Of a stretch of DNA of 64,000 nucleotides, positions 33,564 through 41,603 are shown in pieces. The notes under the pieces are model-generated. The model searched no databases and was not told where the DNA came from. It saw nothing but the letters and a program-made list of their open reading frames with translations. The stretch comes from JAVKBW01 sp040222995 (GTDB lineage Bacteria > Pseudomonadota > Alphaproteobacteria > UBA8366 > Aestuariispiraceae). Numbering within the stretch: position 1 is the first letter of the stretch; every line of letters begins with the position of its first letter. Location: the NCBI GenBank assembly GCA_040222995.1, contig JAVKBW010000097.1, positions 62,001 through 126,000 on the forward strand, given 5' to 3'. The position numbers were made by a program, and so were the translations under genes.

Positions 33564-35126
33564 TCAAACGAGGCTGGAACGCACGCTTTCCAGCGCTTTT
33601 TCCCAGTTATCGGACACCTTGCGCTGGTGAACGGTGGCATTGGCGAACCAGGGCAATCCATCGGTCCCCAGGGTGATCCATTCCTGTTCGCGCAGCAGCA
33701 CATGCTGATGTGCACCCAAAGCGCCGGCCATGCCCATGATGCTGGTGCCGACATTGACCACACAATCGAGATTGGCGATCAGACCGAAGACGCCGTCCAG
33801 ATCGTCGCGCAGGTCCAGATCCGGTACCCGGTGTATCGTGATGCCGTGCCGGGATTGGAAGTCTTCCAGTTCGGCGTCAACGTCGCCGTATTGCAGATTG
33901 ACCGGCACGATGCCGGGCGCGCTCAGCAATTCGGCCCAGTCGTCGAGATCGGTCAGCCCGTGTTCGCGGTTCTGCGTCACCAGACCGCTGCGCCACGATA
34001 TGCCGATTTTACGGCCGGCGGGCAGGTCTGCGAGGTGCGCCGCCATCGCGTCAGATTTACCCTTATCTGGCAATAAATAGGCTTCCGGTGAGCCAAAATT
34101 GGCAATTTGTTGCCGAAAAAGACCGGGTAGTCGCCCGATTGGGGCCTGCGCATCGACCTCGCGTACGTTGGTACCGTCTTCCTGAACCACGGTCAAAAAT
34201 GGAAAAGATTGCTGATATATGGATAAAAGCCGCGAATCGCATTCCAGAATGATCCGTGTATCGGGTAAGGCGCGGCGCAGATCCGGCAGGCAGGAAGCGA
34301 ACAGCAATTCATCGCCGAGGCCCTGTTCCGGCCAGATCAGCAGGGTTTTGCCGGCCAGATCGCCGCCAAACCAGTCATTCGCCGCCCGCCGTCTGTCAGG
34401 CACCCGGTCGCCGGTCGCGAATCCGGCCTCATAGCAGGCCCAGCCGGTGGCGAGATCGCCGGTGCCGAGCGATGTCAGGGCCAGCCCGAACGCGAAACGC
34501 GGGTCGTGCCGGAAACGCTGAACGCCGTCGCGGTAGGCATCGTGGGCGGCCTCGATGCGGCCCGAATTCTTCAGATGGTTGGCGTGGTTGGCGCGGGCGT
34601 CGGCATGGTCGGGATCCAGCGCAAGCGCCCTGGCGAAAGCATCGTCAGCGGCATCGAACCGGCCGAGCGCCGCCAGCAGGTTTCCGCGGTTGCTGTGCGG
34701 CGCCGGATGGTCCGGTGCAACCCGGCAGGCTTCTTCGGCGGCTGCCAGGCCATCTTCGTAGGCGCCGGTAAGGAAGCTCAAACCGGCAAGGTTGGTCAGC
34801 GCGGCGGCATGGTCGGGGTGTTCCGCCAGCACCGCCCGGTAGGTTTCCGCCGCGTCGTCTGGCCGGCCTGTCTGCTGGTAAAGGGTGCCGAGATCGACCC
34901 GCAAGCCGGCATCGTTTCCCGTCCGGGCGATACCGCGCCGCAACACCGCCTCGGCCTGATCGAGCTTGCCGCGCCGGGCGTAGAAGCCGGACATCAGCCG
35001 GTAGCCGTCCCGGTTGTTCGGATCGGCCTGCAGCGCTTTCTTGTAGGCCTTTTCGGCGCTGGCGGACCGGCCGGCCTGTTCGTGCAGGGCTGCCTGATGC
35101 AGCGGGGTTACGACCCTTGCGGTCAA
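33564..35126 (-). CDS. TPR protein with glycosyltransferase-like C-terminal domain
   Basis: About 520 residues. The N-terminal part is tandem TPRs (PNNRDGYRLMSGFYARRGKLDQAEAVL-like units, about residues 10-220). The C-terminal part has the GT9/GT41-related lead motif LLIWPEQGLGDELLFASCLP and late NLDCVVNVGTSIMGMAGALG. Such proteins are probably protein or glycan glycosyltransferases. The start is unclear: TTG 35126 overlaps the msrB stop (TTGA) and keeps the first TPR whole, but has no good Shine-Dalgarno. Last gene of the chaC-msrB operon. Confidence 0.75.
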   Translation of the reverse strand: MTARVVTPLHQAALHEQAGRSASAEKAYKKALQADPNNRDGYRLMSGFYARRGKLDQAEAVLRRGIARTGNDAGLRVDLGTLYQQTGRPDDAAETYRAVLAEHPDHAAALTNLAGLSFLTGAYEDGLAAAEEACRVAPDHPAPHSNRGNLLAALGRFDAADDAFARALALDPDHADARANHANHLKNSGRIEAAHDAYRDGVQRFRHDPRFAFGLALTSLGTGDLATGWACYEAGFATGDRVPDRRRAANDWFGGDLAGKTLLIWPEQGLGDELLFASCLPDLRRALPDTRIILECDSRLLSIYQQSFPFLTVVQEDGTNVREVDAQAPIGRLPGLFRQQIANFGSPEAYLLPDKGKSDAMAAHLADLPAGRKIGISWRSGLVTQNREHGLTDLDDWAELLSAPGIVPVNLQYGDVDAELEDFQSRHGITIHRVPDLDLRDDLDGVFGLIANLDCVVNVGTSIMGMAGALGAHQHVLLREQEWITLGTDGLPWFANATVHQRKVSDNWEKALESVRSSLV

Positions 35127-35542
35127 GACCGGGGTTTCAGCGTCAGGGCGGCCGAATTCATGCAATAGCGCAGGCCGGTCGGTTGCGGCCCGTCCGGAAA
35201 GACATGGCCGAGATGCGCGTCGCAGCGGGAACACAGGGTTTCCGTGCGCCGCATGAACAGTGAGCGGTCTTCCTTGTCGGTAACGGCGTCATCGGAAACC
35301 GGCGCATAGAAGCTCGGCCAGCCGGTGCCGGAATCATATTTGGTGCCGGCGTCGAACAACGGCTGGTCGCAGCAGACGCAATGGTAAACGCCGTCGGTCT
35401 TGGCGTTCCAGTACTGGCCCGAAAAGGCCCGTTCCGTGCCGTGTTTGCGGGTTACCTTGTACTGTTCCGGCGAAAGCTGCTGTTTCCATTCAGCATCCGA
35501 CTTTACGATCTTGTCTTTCGTGTCTGCGGTGTCGGCAGTCAT
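35123..35542 (-). CDS. msrB: Peptide-methionine (R)-S-oxide reductase MsrB
   Basis: MsrB reduces methionine-R-sulfoxide in proteins. The 139-residue protein has both zinc CxxC pairs (YHCVCCDQPLF and ETLCSRCDAHLGHVF), the core YDSGTGWPSFY, and the catalytic Cys in GLRYCMNSAAL. Its ATG overlaps the chaC stop (ATGA). It has no signal peptide, so it acts in the cytoplasm. Confidence 0.95.
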   Translation of the reverse strand: MTADTADTKDKIVKSDAEWKQQLSPEQYKVTRKHGTERAFSGQYWNAKTDGVYHCVCCDQPLFDAGTKYDSGTGWPSFYAPVSDDAVTDKEDRSLFMRRTETLCSRCDAHLGHVFPDGPQPTGLRYCMNSAALTLKPRS

Positions 35543-36231
35543 GACGGGGCTCCTTGTGCGGTGGCGCGTCGGCAGCGGGCGACTTCGTCCCGAAGGCCGT
35601 GCAGCCGTGAATCGACGATATTCATGTCATTTAGGGCCTGAACGGTATTTTCAAGATATTCGTAGCACGGGCCAAGCCGGCCATGCGCCGTTGCGATCGC
35701 CCGGGCCGCTTCCGCCATGCCCAGTTCGGCGGCGAACCGGTCGCATGCGGGGTTGATGGCGAAGGAGATGGCGGTGACCGGTCCGGTTTCGGTTTCAATT
35801 CTGAACCACGACGGAACATAGGACCCCGTCACCATTTCCCGGGCCCAGATAATATCCAGCTCCTCGATCTGCCGGTCGGCATCGTCATGCAGGCGATACA
35901 GCAGCCCGTTACAGGATCCGCCGCGTTTCAATGCCAGAACGAGGCCCGGATTCTCAGGCGTACCGCGCCCGACCGGCGTCCAAAGGCAGAACGACCGGTG
36001 ATAGCCGTACAGCCGGCCGCGTTTCTTTTCAGCGAAATCGAAGGCGGGGTTCCAGATCAGCGATCCGTAGGCGAAGACCCAGACCGGTCCGGGCGGTTTT
36101 CTGTCGAGGATGGCGGCGCGCGAGGCGTCGCGTTCGGTTTTCGTCCAGCAGCGCAGCAAACCCAGTCGTTCGCCTTCGCCGACGATGTCCTGAAAGACAC
36201 CGTTTCTGATTGTTTCCCGATCCAGCACCAT
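35539..36231 (-). CDS. chaC: Gamma-glutamylcyclotransferase, ChaC type
   Basis: ChaC enzymes degrade glutathione to 5-oxoproline and Cys-Gly. The 230-residue protein has the substrate loop VFAYGSLIWNPAFDF, GYHRSFCLWTPVGRGTPENPGL, and the catalytic-region IEELDIIWAREMVTGSY with its Glu. It is first gene of a coupled operon with msrB and the TPR glycosyltransferase gene. A gamma-glutamyltransferase gene elsewhere in the window (62027-63835) offers another route for glutathione turnover. Confidence 0.92.
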   Translation of the reverse strand: MVLDRETIRNGVFQDIVGEGERLGLLRCWTKTERDASRAAILDRKPPGPVWVFAYGSLIWNPAFDFAEKKRGRLYGYHRSFCLWTPVGRGTPENPGLVLALKRGGSCNGLLYRLHDDADRQIEELDIIWAREMVTGSYVPSWFRIETETGPVTAISFAINPACDRFAAELGMAEAARAIATAHGRLGPCYEYLENTVQALNDMNIVDSRLHGLRDEVARCRRATAQGAPS

Positions 36232-36308
36232 CTGTTGCTTGAATTCCGCCTCCGAGCCAGTGTGCCTGTTAATCTAGCGTGTTCTGGCCGTTTGAAAAGC
36301 GGAAGAGA

Positions 36309-36692
36309 TCAGCCCGTCAGACCGCCTTTTTCGAACAACCTGTTCCAGACCTCGACATTGGTCTTGTAGCGCAGGGCGTAGCCGCGGAACTTTTCATGCC
36401 GAACAACCTGGGCCTTGGCCGGTACGCAGATTTTCGTGTCGAACAGTTCGGCAACGATGTGGCACTGAAAGGTACCGTTGACCGGCAGTTCGGAAAGCTT
36501 CGTCGAGACGAAAGCGCCGGTCTGGCTGATATTGGCGATTACCAGATCCCGCTTTTCGTAACGAAGCCAGATGTTTTCCAGACGGACGCGGGGGCTGTTT
36601 CGTTTTTCATCGGTGCGCACAGGCGGGGGCTGCGGTTTGGCAACCACATCGACGCTAATATCGTCATCGAAACTGATGTCGAGATCGTTCAT
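36309..36692 (-). CDS. PilZ-domain protein
   Basis: The protein (127 residues from ATG 36692; 167 if ATG 36812 is used) contains a PilZ domain with the c-di-GMP-binding elements RNSPR (RxxxR) and NISQTG (D/NxSxxG). The acidic N-terminus MNDLDISFDDD precedes it. It has no enzymatic domain, so it is likely a c-di-GMP-responsive adaptor. The first 40 residues of the longer frame look like leader sequence. Cotranscription with pirin is not supported. Confidence 0.82.
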   Translation of the reverse strand: MNDLDISFDDDISVDVVAKPQPPPVRTDEKRNSPRVRLENIWLRYEKRDLVIANISQTGAFVSTKLSELPVNGTFQCHIVAELFDTKICVPAKAQVVRHEKFRGYALRYKTNVEVWNRLFEKGGLTG

Positions 36693-36823
36693 GACCAAAC
36701 TCTGCCTGTCTTTGCAGTAAACTTCCCTGCGGCCGATTACACGGCGCTTGGGCGCGAGAGTCCAGAGGCGATTGATAGAATTAGATGTATATTCTTCTTG
36801 CAAATGTTCCATCGATCTCGACC

Positions 36824-37522
36824 CTAAACAGGAACGTCGACCAGGATCACCTCCGTTTTTTCCAAAGCCCTGATATCGATAGACTCTTCGTCGGATACCG
36901 CCACACCGTCACGGGCGTTTACTTTTTTTCCGTTGAGTTCAATGTCGCCGCCCGCCGGCACCAGATAGGCGCCCCTGCCGCCGCCCAGCCTGTGGCTGAC
37001 GGTATCGCCGGCCTGTAACGTACCGGCATACAGGGTCGCGTCCTGGTCGATCGGCAATGCGCCGTCGATGCCGGCCTCACCCGACGCCATCGGCTTCAGA
37101 ACGCCATCCGCCGTTCTGGGAAACTTTCGTGTTTCCCAGCGCGGCGTCAGACCGCTTGTGCGCGGCATGATCCAGATCTGGAACAGCCGTGTCAGGTCGT
37201 CGTCGCGGTTCCACTCGCCGTGCACGATGCCCGTGCCGGCTGACATGACCTGGATATCGCCGGCCTCCGTCCTGCCTTCGTTGCCGAGACTGTCGCGATG
37301 GGTAATCGCGCCTTCCCGGACATAGGTGATGATTTCCATGTCGCGGTGCGGGTGCGGGTCGAAACCGCTCCTCGGCTTGATTTCATCGTCGTTCCAGACC
37401 CGCAGGGGGCCGAACCCCATGCGCGCCGGATCGTAGTACTCTCCGAAGCTGAAATGGTGTTTTGCGTTCAGCCAGTCGATGCGGAAAGCGCCGAGGCTTT
37501 CGAAAGGACGATGGTCGATCAT
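36824..37522 (-). CDS. Pirin-family bicupin
   Basis: The 232-residue protein has the pirin N-terminal metal site FDPHPHRDMEIITYV and HRDSLGNEG, plus IVHGEWN as the Glu/His element; the C-terminal cupin is degenerate. Bacterial pirins of this size (YhhW-like) often have quercetin 2,3-dioxygenase activity. It overlaps the preceding glutathionyl-hydroquinone reductase gene by four bases (ATGA), so it is translationally coupled in a quinone-detoxification operon with wrbA. Confidence 0.92.
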   Translation of the reverse strand: MIDHRPFESLGAFRIDWLNAKHHFSFGEYYDPARMGFGPLRVWNDDEIKPRSGFDPHPHRDMEIITYVREGAITHRDSLGNEGRTEAGDIQVMSAGTGIVHGEWNRDDDLTRLFQIWIMPRTSGLTPRWETRKFPRTADGVLKPMASGEAGIDGALPIDQDATLYAGTLQAGDTVSHRLGGGRGAYLVPAGGDIELNGKKVNARDGVAVSDEESIDIRALEKTEVILVDVPV

Positions 37523-38538
37523 GTCAGTTCCAGATCACTTGCCGCATCGGCGGCGGCGAAACGCTCTTCCCTGCCGTGCGGCTTTTCGAAGTTGATGGCC
37601 GGACCGACGGGAACGATCCCGGTCGGGTTGATGCTTTTGTGACTGCCGTAATAGTGCGTCTTGATATGGTCCATGAAGACCGTTCCGGCAACGCCCGGCG
37701 TCTGATAAAGGTCGCGCGTATACGCCCACAGATTCGGGTAGTCGACGAGACGGCGGATGTTGGTCTTGAAGTGGCCGACATAAACCGCATCGAACCGGAC
37801 AAGGGTCGTGAAGGCGCGCCAGTCGGCCTCGGTAAGCTGATCGCCGGCCAGATAGCGTTGCCGTCCAAGTCGGGATTCCAGATCGTCCAGCGTGTCGAAC
37901 AAAGCGGTTACGGCCTCGCCATAGGCTTCCTGCGTGGTGGCGAAGCCGGCCTTGTAGACGCCGTTGTTCACATTGTCGTAAACGGTCGCGTTGATCGCAT
38001 CGATATCCTCCCGCAAGGCTTCGGGATAGAAGTCGCCCGGTGTCGCGCCGACATCGTCGAACGCCGTGTTGAACATGCGGATGATTTCAGCCGATTCATT
38101 GGAAACAATGGTGTTCAACTTCTTGTCCCACAGAACAGGCACGGTCACGCGGCCGGTATAGTCCGCCTTCGCGGCCGTGTAGACCTGGTGCATCCGGTTC
38201 GCGCCGTGGATCGGGTCGGCGATGACGCCGGGAAATTCCTGATCGAAGGTCCAGCCTTCATCCAGCATGAAGGGGCTGACGACGGAAACGCCGATCATGT
38301 CTTCAAGGCCTTTCAGCGCCCGGAAAATCAGAGTCCGGTGCGCCCAGGGACAGGCGTAGGAAACATACAGATGATAGCGTCCGGGTTCGGCCTTGAAGCC
38401 GCTGTCTCCGCTCGGGCCGGCTTCGCCGTTAGCGGTAACCCAGTTGCGGAAGGACGATTCCTCACGCTTGAACTTACCGCCGGTCGAATCGGTATCGTAC
38501 CATTTGTCGTGCCATTTTCCGTCGATCAAGAGTCCCAC
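37519..38538 (-). CDS. Glutathionyl-hydroquinone reductase (Xi-class GST, YqjG/PcpF-like)
   Basis: The enzyme removes glutathione from quinone conjugates. The 339-residue protein shows the family's long N-terminus, the catalytic SYACPWAHRTLIFRALKGLE, NESAEIIRMFNTAF, and the C-terminal helical domain with DWRAFTTLVRFDAVYVGHFK. Start is GTG 38538 with AGGAGAG upstream. It lies between wrbA and pirin on the same strand. Confidence 0.93.
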   Translation of the reverse strand: MGLLIDGKWHDKWYDTDSTGGKFKREESSFRNWVTANGEAGPSGDSGFKAEPGRYHLYVSYACPWAHRTLIFRALKGLEDMIGVSVVSPFMLDEGWTFDQEFPGVIADPIHGANRMHQVYTAAKADYTGRVTVPVLWDKKLNTIVSNESAEIIRMFNTAFDDVGATPGDFYPEALREDIDAINATVYDNVNNGVYKAGFATTQEAYGEAVTALFDTLDDLESRLGRQRYLAGDQLTEADWRAFTTLVRFDAVYVGHFKTNIRRLVDYPNLWAYTRDLYQTPGVAGTVFMDHIKTHYYGSHKSINPTGIVPVGPAINFEKPHGREERFAAADAASDLELT

Positions 38539-38624
38539 AGGTTCTCTCCTTCGTTTTTGGGTTTCCGTTCCGGTCTGTCACGCCGCCCGGCCCGAAAGGC
38601 CGGACGGAGCCGATGTCGGATCGG

Positions 38625-39224
38625 TCAGGCCGCAAGCTTCTTTGCGATAGACGCAACATGCGCGCCCTGATGTTTCGCGATGGTCAGTTCGGTGTCGGAC
38701 GGCTGACGCGATCCGTCGGGTCCGGCGATGGTTCCGGCGCCATAAGGCGAACCGCCACGGGCTTCGCTGATATCCGTCAGTTCGGGAATGGAATACGGCG
38801 TACCGACGATGATCATGCCCTGGTGGGCCAGAGTCGGCCAGGTCGACAGGATCGTCGATTCATTGCCGCCGCCGGTTCCGGTTGAGGTGAAGACACTGCC
38901 GACCTTGCCGACAAGCTTGCCTTTCGCCCACAAACCGCCCGTCTGATCGAAGAAGGTGCGCATCTGGCCGGCCATGTTGCCGAACCGTGTCGGTGTGCCG
39001 AAGATAATCGCGTCATAGTCGGCAAGTTCCGACGGCTCGGCGACCGGCGCGTCCTGATCGAGTTTCGCGCCGGCGTTCTTCGCCGCTTCTTCGGACATCG
39101 TTTCCGGCACGCGCTTCACCGAGACCTCGACGCCATCGACGCTTCTCGCGCCGTCGGCAACCGCATTGGCCATGGTTTCGATATGTCCGTACATTGAATA
39201 GTAAAGTACCAGAACCTTCGTCAT
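38625..39224 (-). CDS. wrbA: NAD(P)H:quinone oxidoreductase WrbA
   Basis: WrbA is an FMN flavodoxin-like enzyme that reduces quinones by two electrons. The 199-residue protein has VLVLYYSMYGHIETMA (FMN phosphate loop), IFGTPTRFGNMAGQMRTFFDQTGGLW, VFTSTGTGGGNESTI and YGAGTIAG. ATG 39224 follows GGAG by six bases. It is first gene of the wrbA/hydroquinone reductase/pirin operon, divergent from a LysR gene. Confidence 0.95.
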   Translation of the reverse strand: MTKVLVLYYSMYGHIETMANAVADGARSVDGVEVSVKRVPETMSEEAAKNAGAKLDQDAPVAEPSELADYDAIIFGTPTRFGNMAGQMRTFFDQTGGLWAKGKLVGKVGSVFTSTGTGGGNESTILSTWPTLAHQGMIIVGTPYSIPELTDISEARGGSPYGAGTIAGPDGSRQPSDTELTIAKHQGAHVASIAKKLAA

Positions 39225-39347
39225 TTCTTGCTCCACATGTTAGGGCCTGTCGGCCGGTTTCAACGTCTGCATGGAACATAAGTGCTTTAATATTCTGAAC
39301 AATTGGGGTAAATGGAACTTCATTGTTTCTTTTTGGATACAATAGCC

Positions 39348-40253
39348 ATGCATAACGACGATATCGGCGGTTTCGTTACCTTTGCGCGCGTGGTGGAGCA
39401 GGAAAGTTTCACCGGTGCGGCCGAGGCGATGGGGATTTCGAAATCCGCCGTCAGCAAACAGGTGGCGCGGCTGGAGGAAACCCTGGGGGTTCGCCTGCTG
39501 AACCGGACGACCCGGAAACTGCAGGTGACCGAGGCAGGGCGGGTCTTTTACGAACGATGCCGCCGGATTGTCGATGAGGTGGAAGAAGCCCGCGCCGCGG
39601 TAACCAGCCTGCAGGCATCGCCGCGTGGTGTATTGCGGATTACCGCGCCGGTCTCCTATGGCTTGCTGCACCTGTCGAAGCTTCTGCCGGCCTTCATGCA
39701 GCGCTATCCCGATCTGCGGGTCGATCTCGGCCTTGCCGACCGCAAGGTCGATCTGCTGGCGGAGGGGATCGATGTTGCGGTGCGGATCGGGCAGATGGTC
39801 GATTCCAGCCTTGTCGCGAAGAAGATCACGGATTTCCCGCGCATCGTTGCTGCAACGCCTTCCTATTGGGATGCGAACGGGCGGCCGGAAACGCCTGACG
39901 ATCTGGGTCGGCACAACTGTTTCATTTACGAATACCTGCCGCAGGGCGATCAGTGGGAGTTTCGCGATCCTCAGTCCGCAGCGGCGATCCGGGTCAGGGT
40001 CTCCGGCAAGCTAAGCTCAAATAACGGCGATATTCTGTTGCGGGCCGCCGAACAGGGCCAGGGAGTAAGCTGGATTCCCGGTTTTTTCATTGACCGGCAG
40101 ATCAAGGATGGCGTGCTGGAAGAAGTGCTGGCCGATTATCAGGCCGAACCGGTCGGACTTTACGCCGTCTTTCCTCATTCCCGGCATTTGCCGACCAAGA
40201 CCCGCGCCTTTGTCGATTATCTGGTAGAGGCGATCAGGGGGAAGGCTGATTAG
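39348..40253 (+). CDS. LysR-family regulator, probable quinone-stress regulator
   Basis: The 301-residue protein has the N-terminal winged HTH (FVTFARVVEQESFTGAAEAMGISKSAVSKQVARLE) and the periplasmic-binding-like effector domain. ATG 39348 is chosen because MHNDDIGGFVTFAR aligns with LysR starts; the longer frame to 39312 lacks support. It faces wrbA across about 120 AT-rich bases, and so likely regulates the quinone operon in response to quinones or electrophiles. The effector is an inference. Confidence 0.88.
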   Translation: MHNDDIGGFVTFARVVEQESFTGAAEAMGISKSAVSKQVARLEETLGVRLLNRTTRKLQVTEAGRVFYERCRRIVDEVEEARAAVTSLQASPRGVLRITAPVSYGLLHLSKLLPAFMQRYPDLRVDLGLADRKVDLLAEGIDVAVRIGQMVDSSLVAKKITDFPRIVAATPSYWDANGRPETPDDLGRHNCFIYEYLPQGDQWEFRDPQSAAAIRVRVSGKLSSNNGDILLRAAEQGQGVSWIPGFFIDRQIKDGVLEEVLADYQAEPVGLYAVFPHSRHLPTKTRAFVDYLVEAIRGKAD

Positions 40254-40260
40254 TGTCTGA

Positions 40261-40346
40261 GTCCCGGACGTGATCCGGGACCTATTCCGCTGTCGTCCCG
40301 TCACGCTGAAACGCTTCTGGAAAAGGCCCCGGCTCGGGGGCCGGGG
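40261..40346. repeat. Palindromic intergenic repeats between convergent genes
   Basis: GTCCCGGA (40261-40268) with TCCGGGAC (40274-40281) is a perfect 8-bp palindrome related to the units at 27484-27702. CCCCGG (40327-40332) with CCGGGG (40341-40346) forms a second hairpin. They lie between the LysR gene and the AllA-like gene and may terminate both. Confidence 0.6.
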
Positions 40347-40362
40347 ATCGGTAGTCTTATTT

Positions 40363-41013
40363 TCAGCACTTCAATGGCACCGACAGATAGACGCCGAATT
40401 CCTGCCCGAAATCGCAGGAGACGCGGGCGTGGACACGGCCTTGCCGGTCCTGGAAACGCTGTCTGTCGCCGACCGGGAAAATGCCTTCGTGCCAGATATA
40501 GGGGTGGATATAGAGGCCGCGCGAGCCGTCGCACCAGAAGGCGATGACTTTGTCGGGTATCAGGTCGTCGCCGGGCAGGGCGACCGGCACGACGAAGGGC
40601 TGCTTGTCGAGCGGGAAGAAAAGCTGGCCGCCATCCGGATGATAGTTGAAGTGCCACAGCAGAACATTTTCGCGCGGCACGGTCTGTTTGTCCGCTTGCG
40701 CCAGTTGCGGGTCGGTCGCCCATCCCAGCACATAGTGGCCGTTCACCGCCTCGTTCGAGCCGAACAGGATGTCGCCTTTCCACTCGCCGTGGAATATGCC
40801 CTCAACCCAGCCGCCTTCGTCGCCGGTATCCTCGTCCACCTTGCGCCAGCCCTGCGCCGGCCAGCGCGTGATTTCGATATCGATGTCGTCAGGGTGGTCG
40901 ACAAGGCAGCCATAACCTTTGACGCTGTCGTCCGTGGCGACAACCAGCGGCACCTCATGCAGGGGAAGGGAGGGCTTGTCGCTTGCTTCGAAAATGTAGA
41001 CCGGCGCGTTCAT
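40363..41013 (-). CDS. Ureidoglycolate lyase (AllA)-like protein in the tmpAB operon
   Basis: The 216-residue protein resembles the AllA cupin family: YGCLVDHPDD, FHGEWKGDILFGSNEAVNGHYVLGW, PVALPGDDLIPDKVIAFW, and the C-terminal GVYLSVPL. No allantoin pathway gene is near. ATG 41013 overlaps the stop of the HD-oxygenase gene (ATGA), so it belongs to the tmpA-tmpB unit. Its task there is unknown; a lyase or binding role towards a phosphonate or betaine compound is possible. Confidence 0.75.
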   Translation of the reverse strand: MNAPVYIFEASDKPSLPLHEVPLVVATDDSVKGYGCLVDHPDDIDIEITRWPAQGWRKVDEDTGDEGGWVEGIFHGEWKGDILFGSNEAVNGHYVLGWATDPQLAQADKQTVPRENVLLWHFNYHPDGGQLFFPLDKQPFVVPVALPGDDLIPDKVIAFWCDGSRGLYIHPYIWHEGIFPVGDRQRFQDRQGRVHARVSCDFGQEFGVYLSVPLKC

Positions 41014-41603
41014 GCTGCTGACCCCTGGCAATGGAAATCGACCGCCCGCTGCACCATCGGCGCGAAATGGTCGAAACTTGGCGTTTCGAGCCCGACGATC
41101 TTGCCTTCATCGTCAAGCTGCCGGACTTTGACGATCGCCGCCAGATTGGGGTTTTTCGCGAAAGCGGCGGCCTCGTCGCGTTCCATCGGTCCGCCCTGCA
41201 GTTCCAGCGACTTGACGGAGGCCTGCGACAATCGGCCGAAATACATCGGATCGACGGCGCACAGATAACGCTTGGCGGCGACATGGTGGCGCACGCAATC
41301 GGTAATCAGCGGCGGAAAAAACGGTTCGAGAATCGCCGCGCCGGCGTCTTCGTGCAGGCGGTCGATCTGGTCGTTCATTTCGAATGTGCCAAGTTCGCTG
41401 GTGAAGTGGCCGATATCGTGCAGCAGGGCCGCGACGATGATCTGTTCGTTCTCGCCGCGCTGTTCGGCGAAATGCGCCCCCTGCAGCATATGCTGGGCGA
41501 TGGTGACGTCTTCGCCGAGATATTCCTCCGCGCCCCGGCGTTCGAAAATATCCGCCAGAAACGGAACGATGGTCTGCGGTGTCAGCGTATCGGCTTCGCT
41601 CAT
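41010..41603 (-). CDS. tmpB: HD-domain mixed-valent diiron oxygenase, TmpB/PhnZ-like
   Basis: The 197-residue protein has the PhnZ-type motif EYLGEDVTIAQHMLQGAHFAE, which supplies the Tyr and Glu of the lid and the first His, then ALLHDIGHF (HD), HEDAG, VRHHVAAKRYL and a late Asp. PhnZ and TmpB oxidatively cleave the C-P bond of 2-amino- or 2-trimethylammonio-1-hydroxyethylphosphonate. Coupling by four-base overlaps to a BBOX1-like dioxygenase upstream and an AllA-like gene downstream favours TmpB, whose products are phosphate and glycine betaine. Confidence 0.78.
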   Translation of the reverse strand: MSEADTLTPQTIVPFLADIFERRGAEEYLGEDVTIAQHMLQGAHFAEQRGENEQIIVAALLHDIGHFTSELGTFEMNDQIDRLHEDAGAAILEPFFPPLITDCVRHHVAAKRYLCAVDPMYFGRLSQASVKSLELQGGPMERDEAAAFAKNPNLAAIVKVRQLDDEGKIVGLETPSFDHFAPMVQRAVDFHCQGSAA

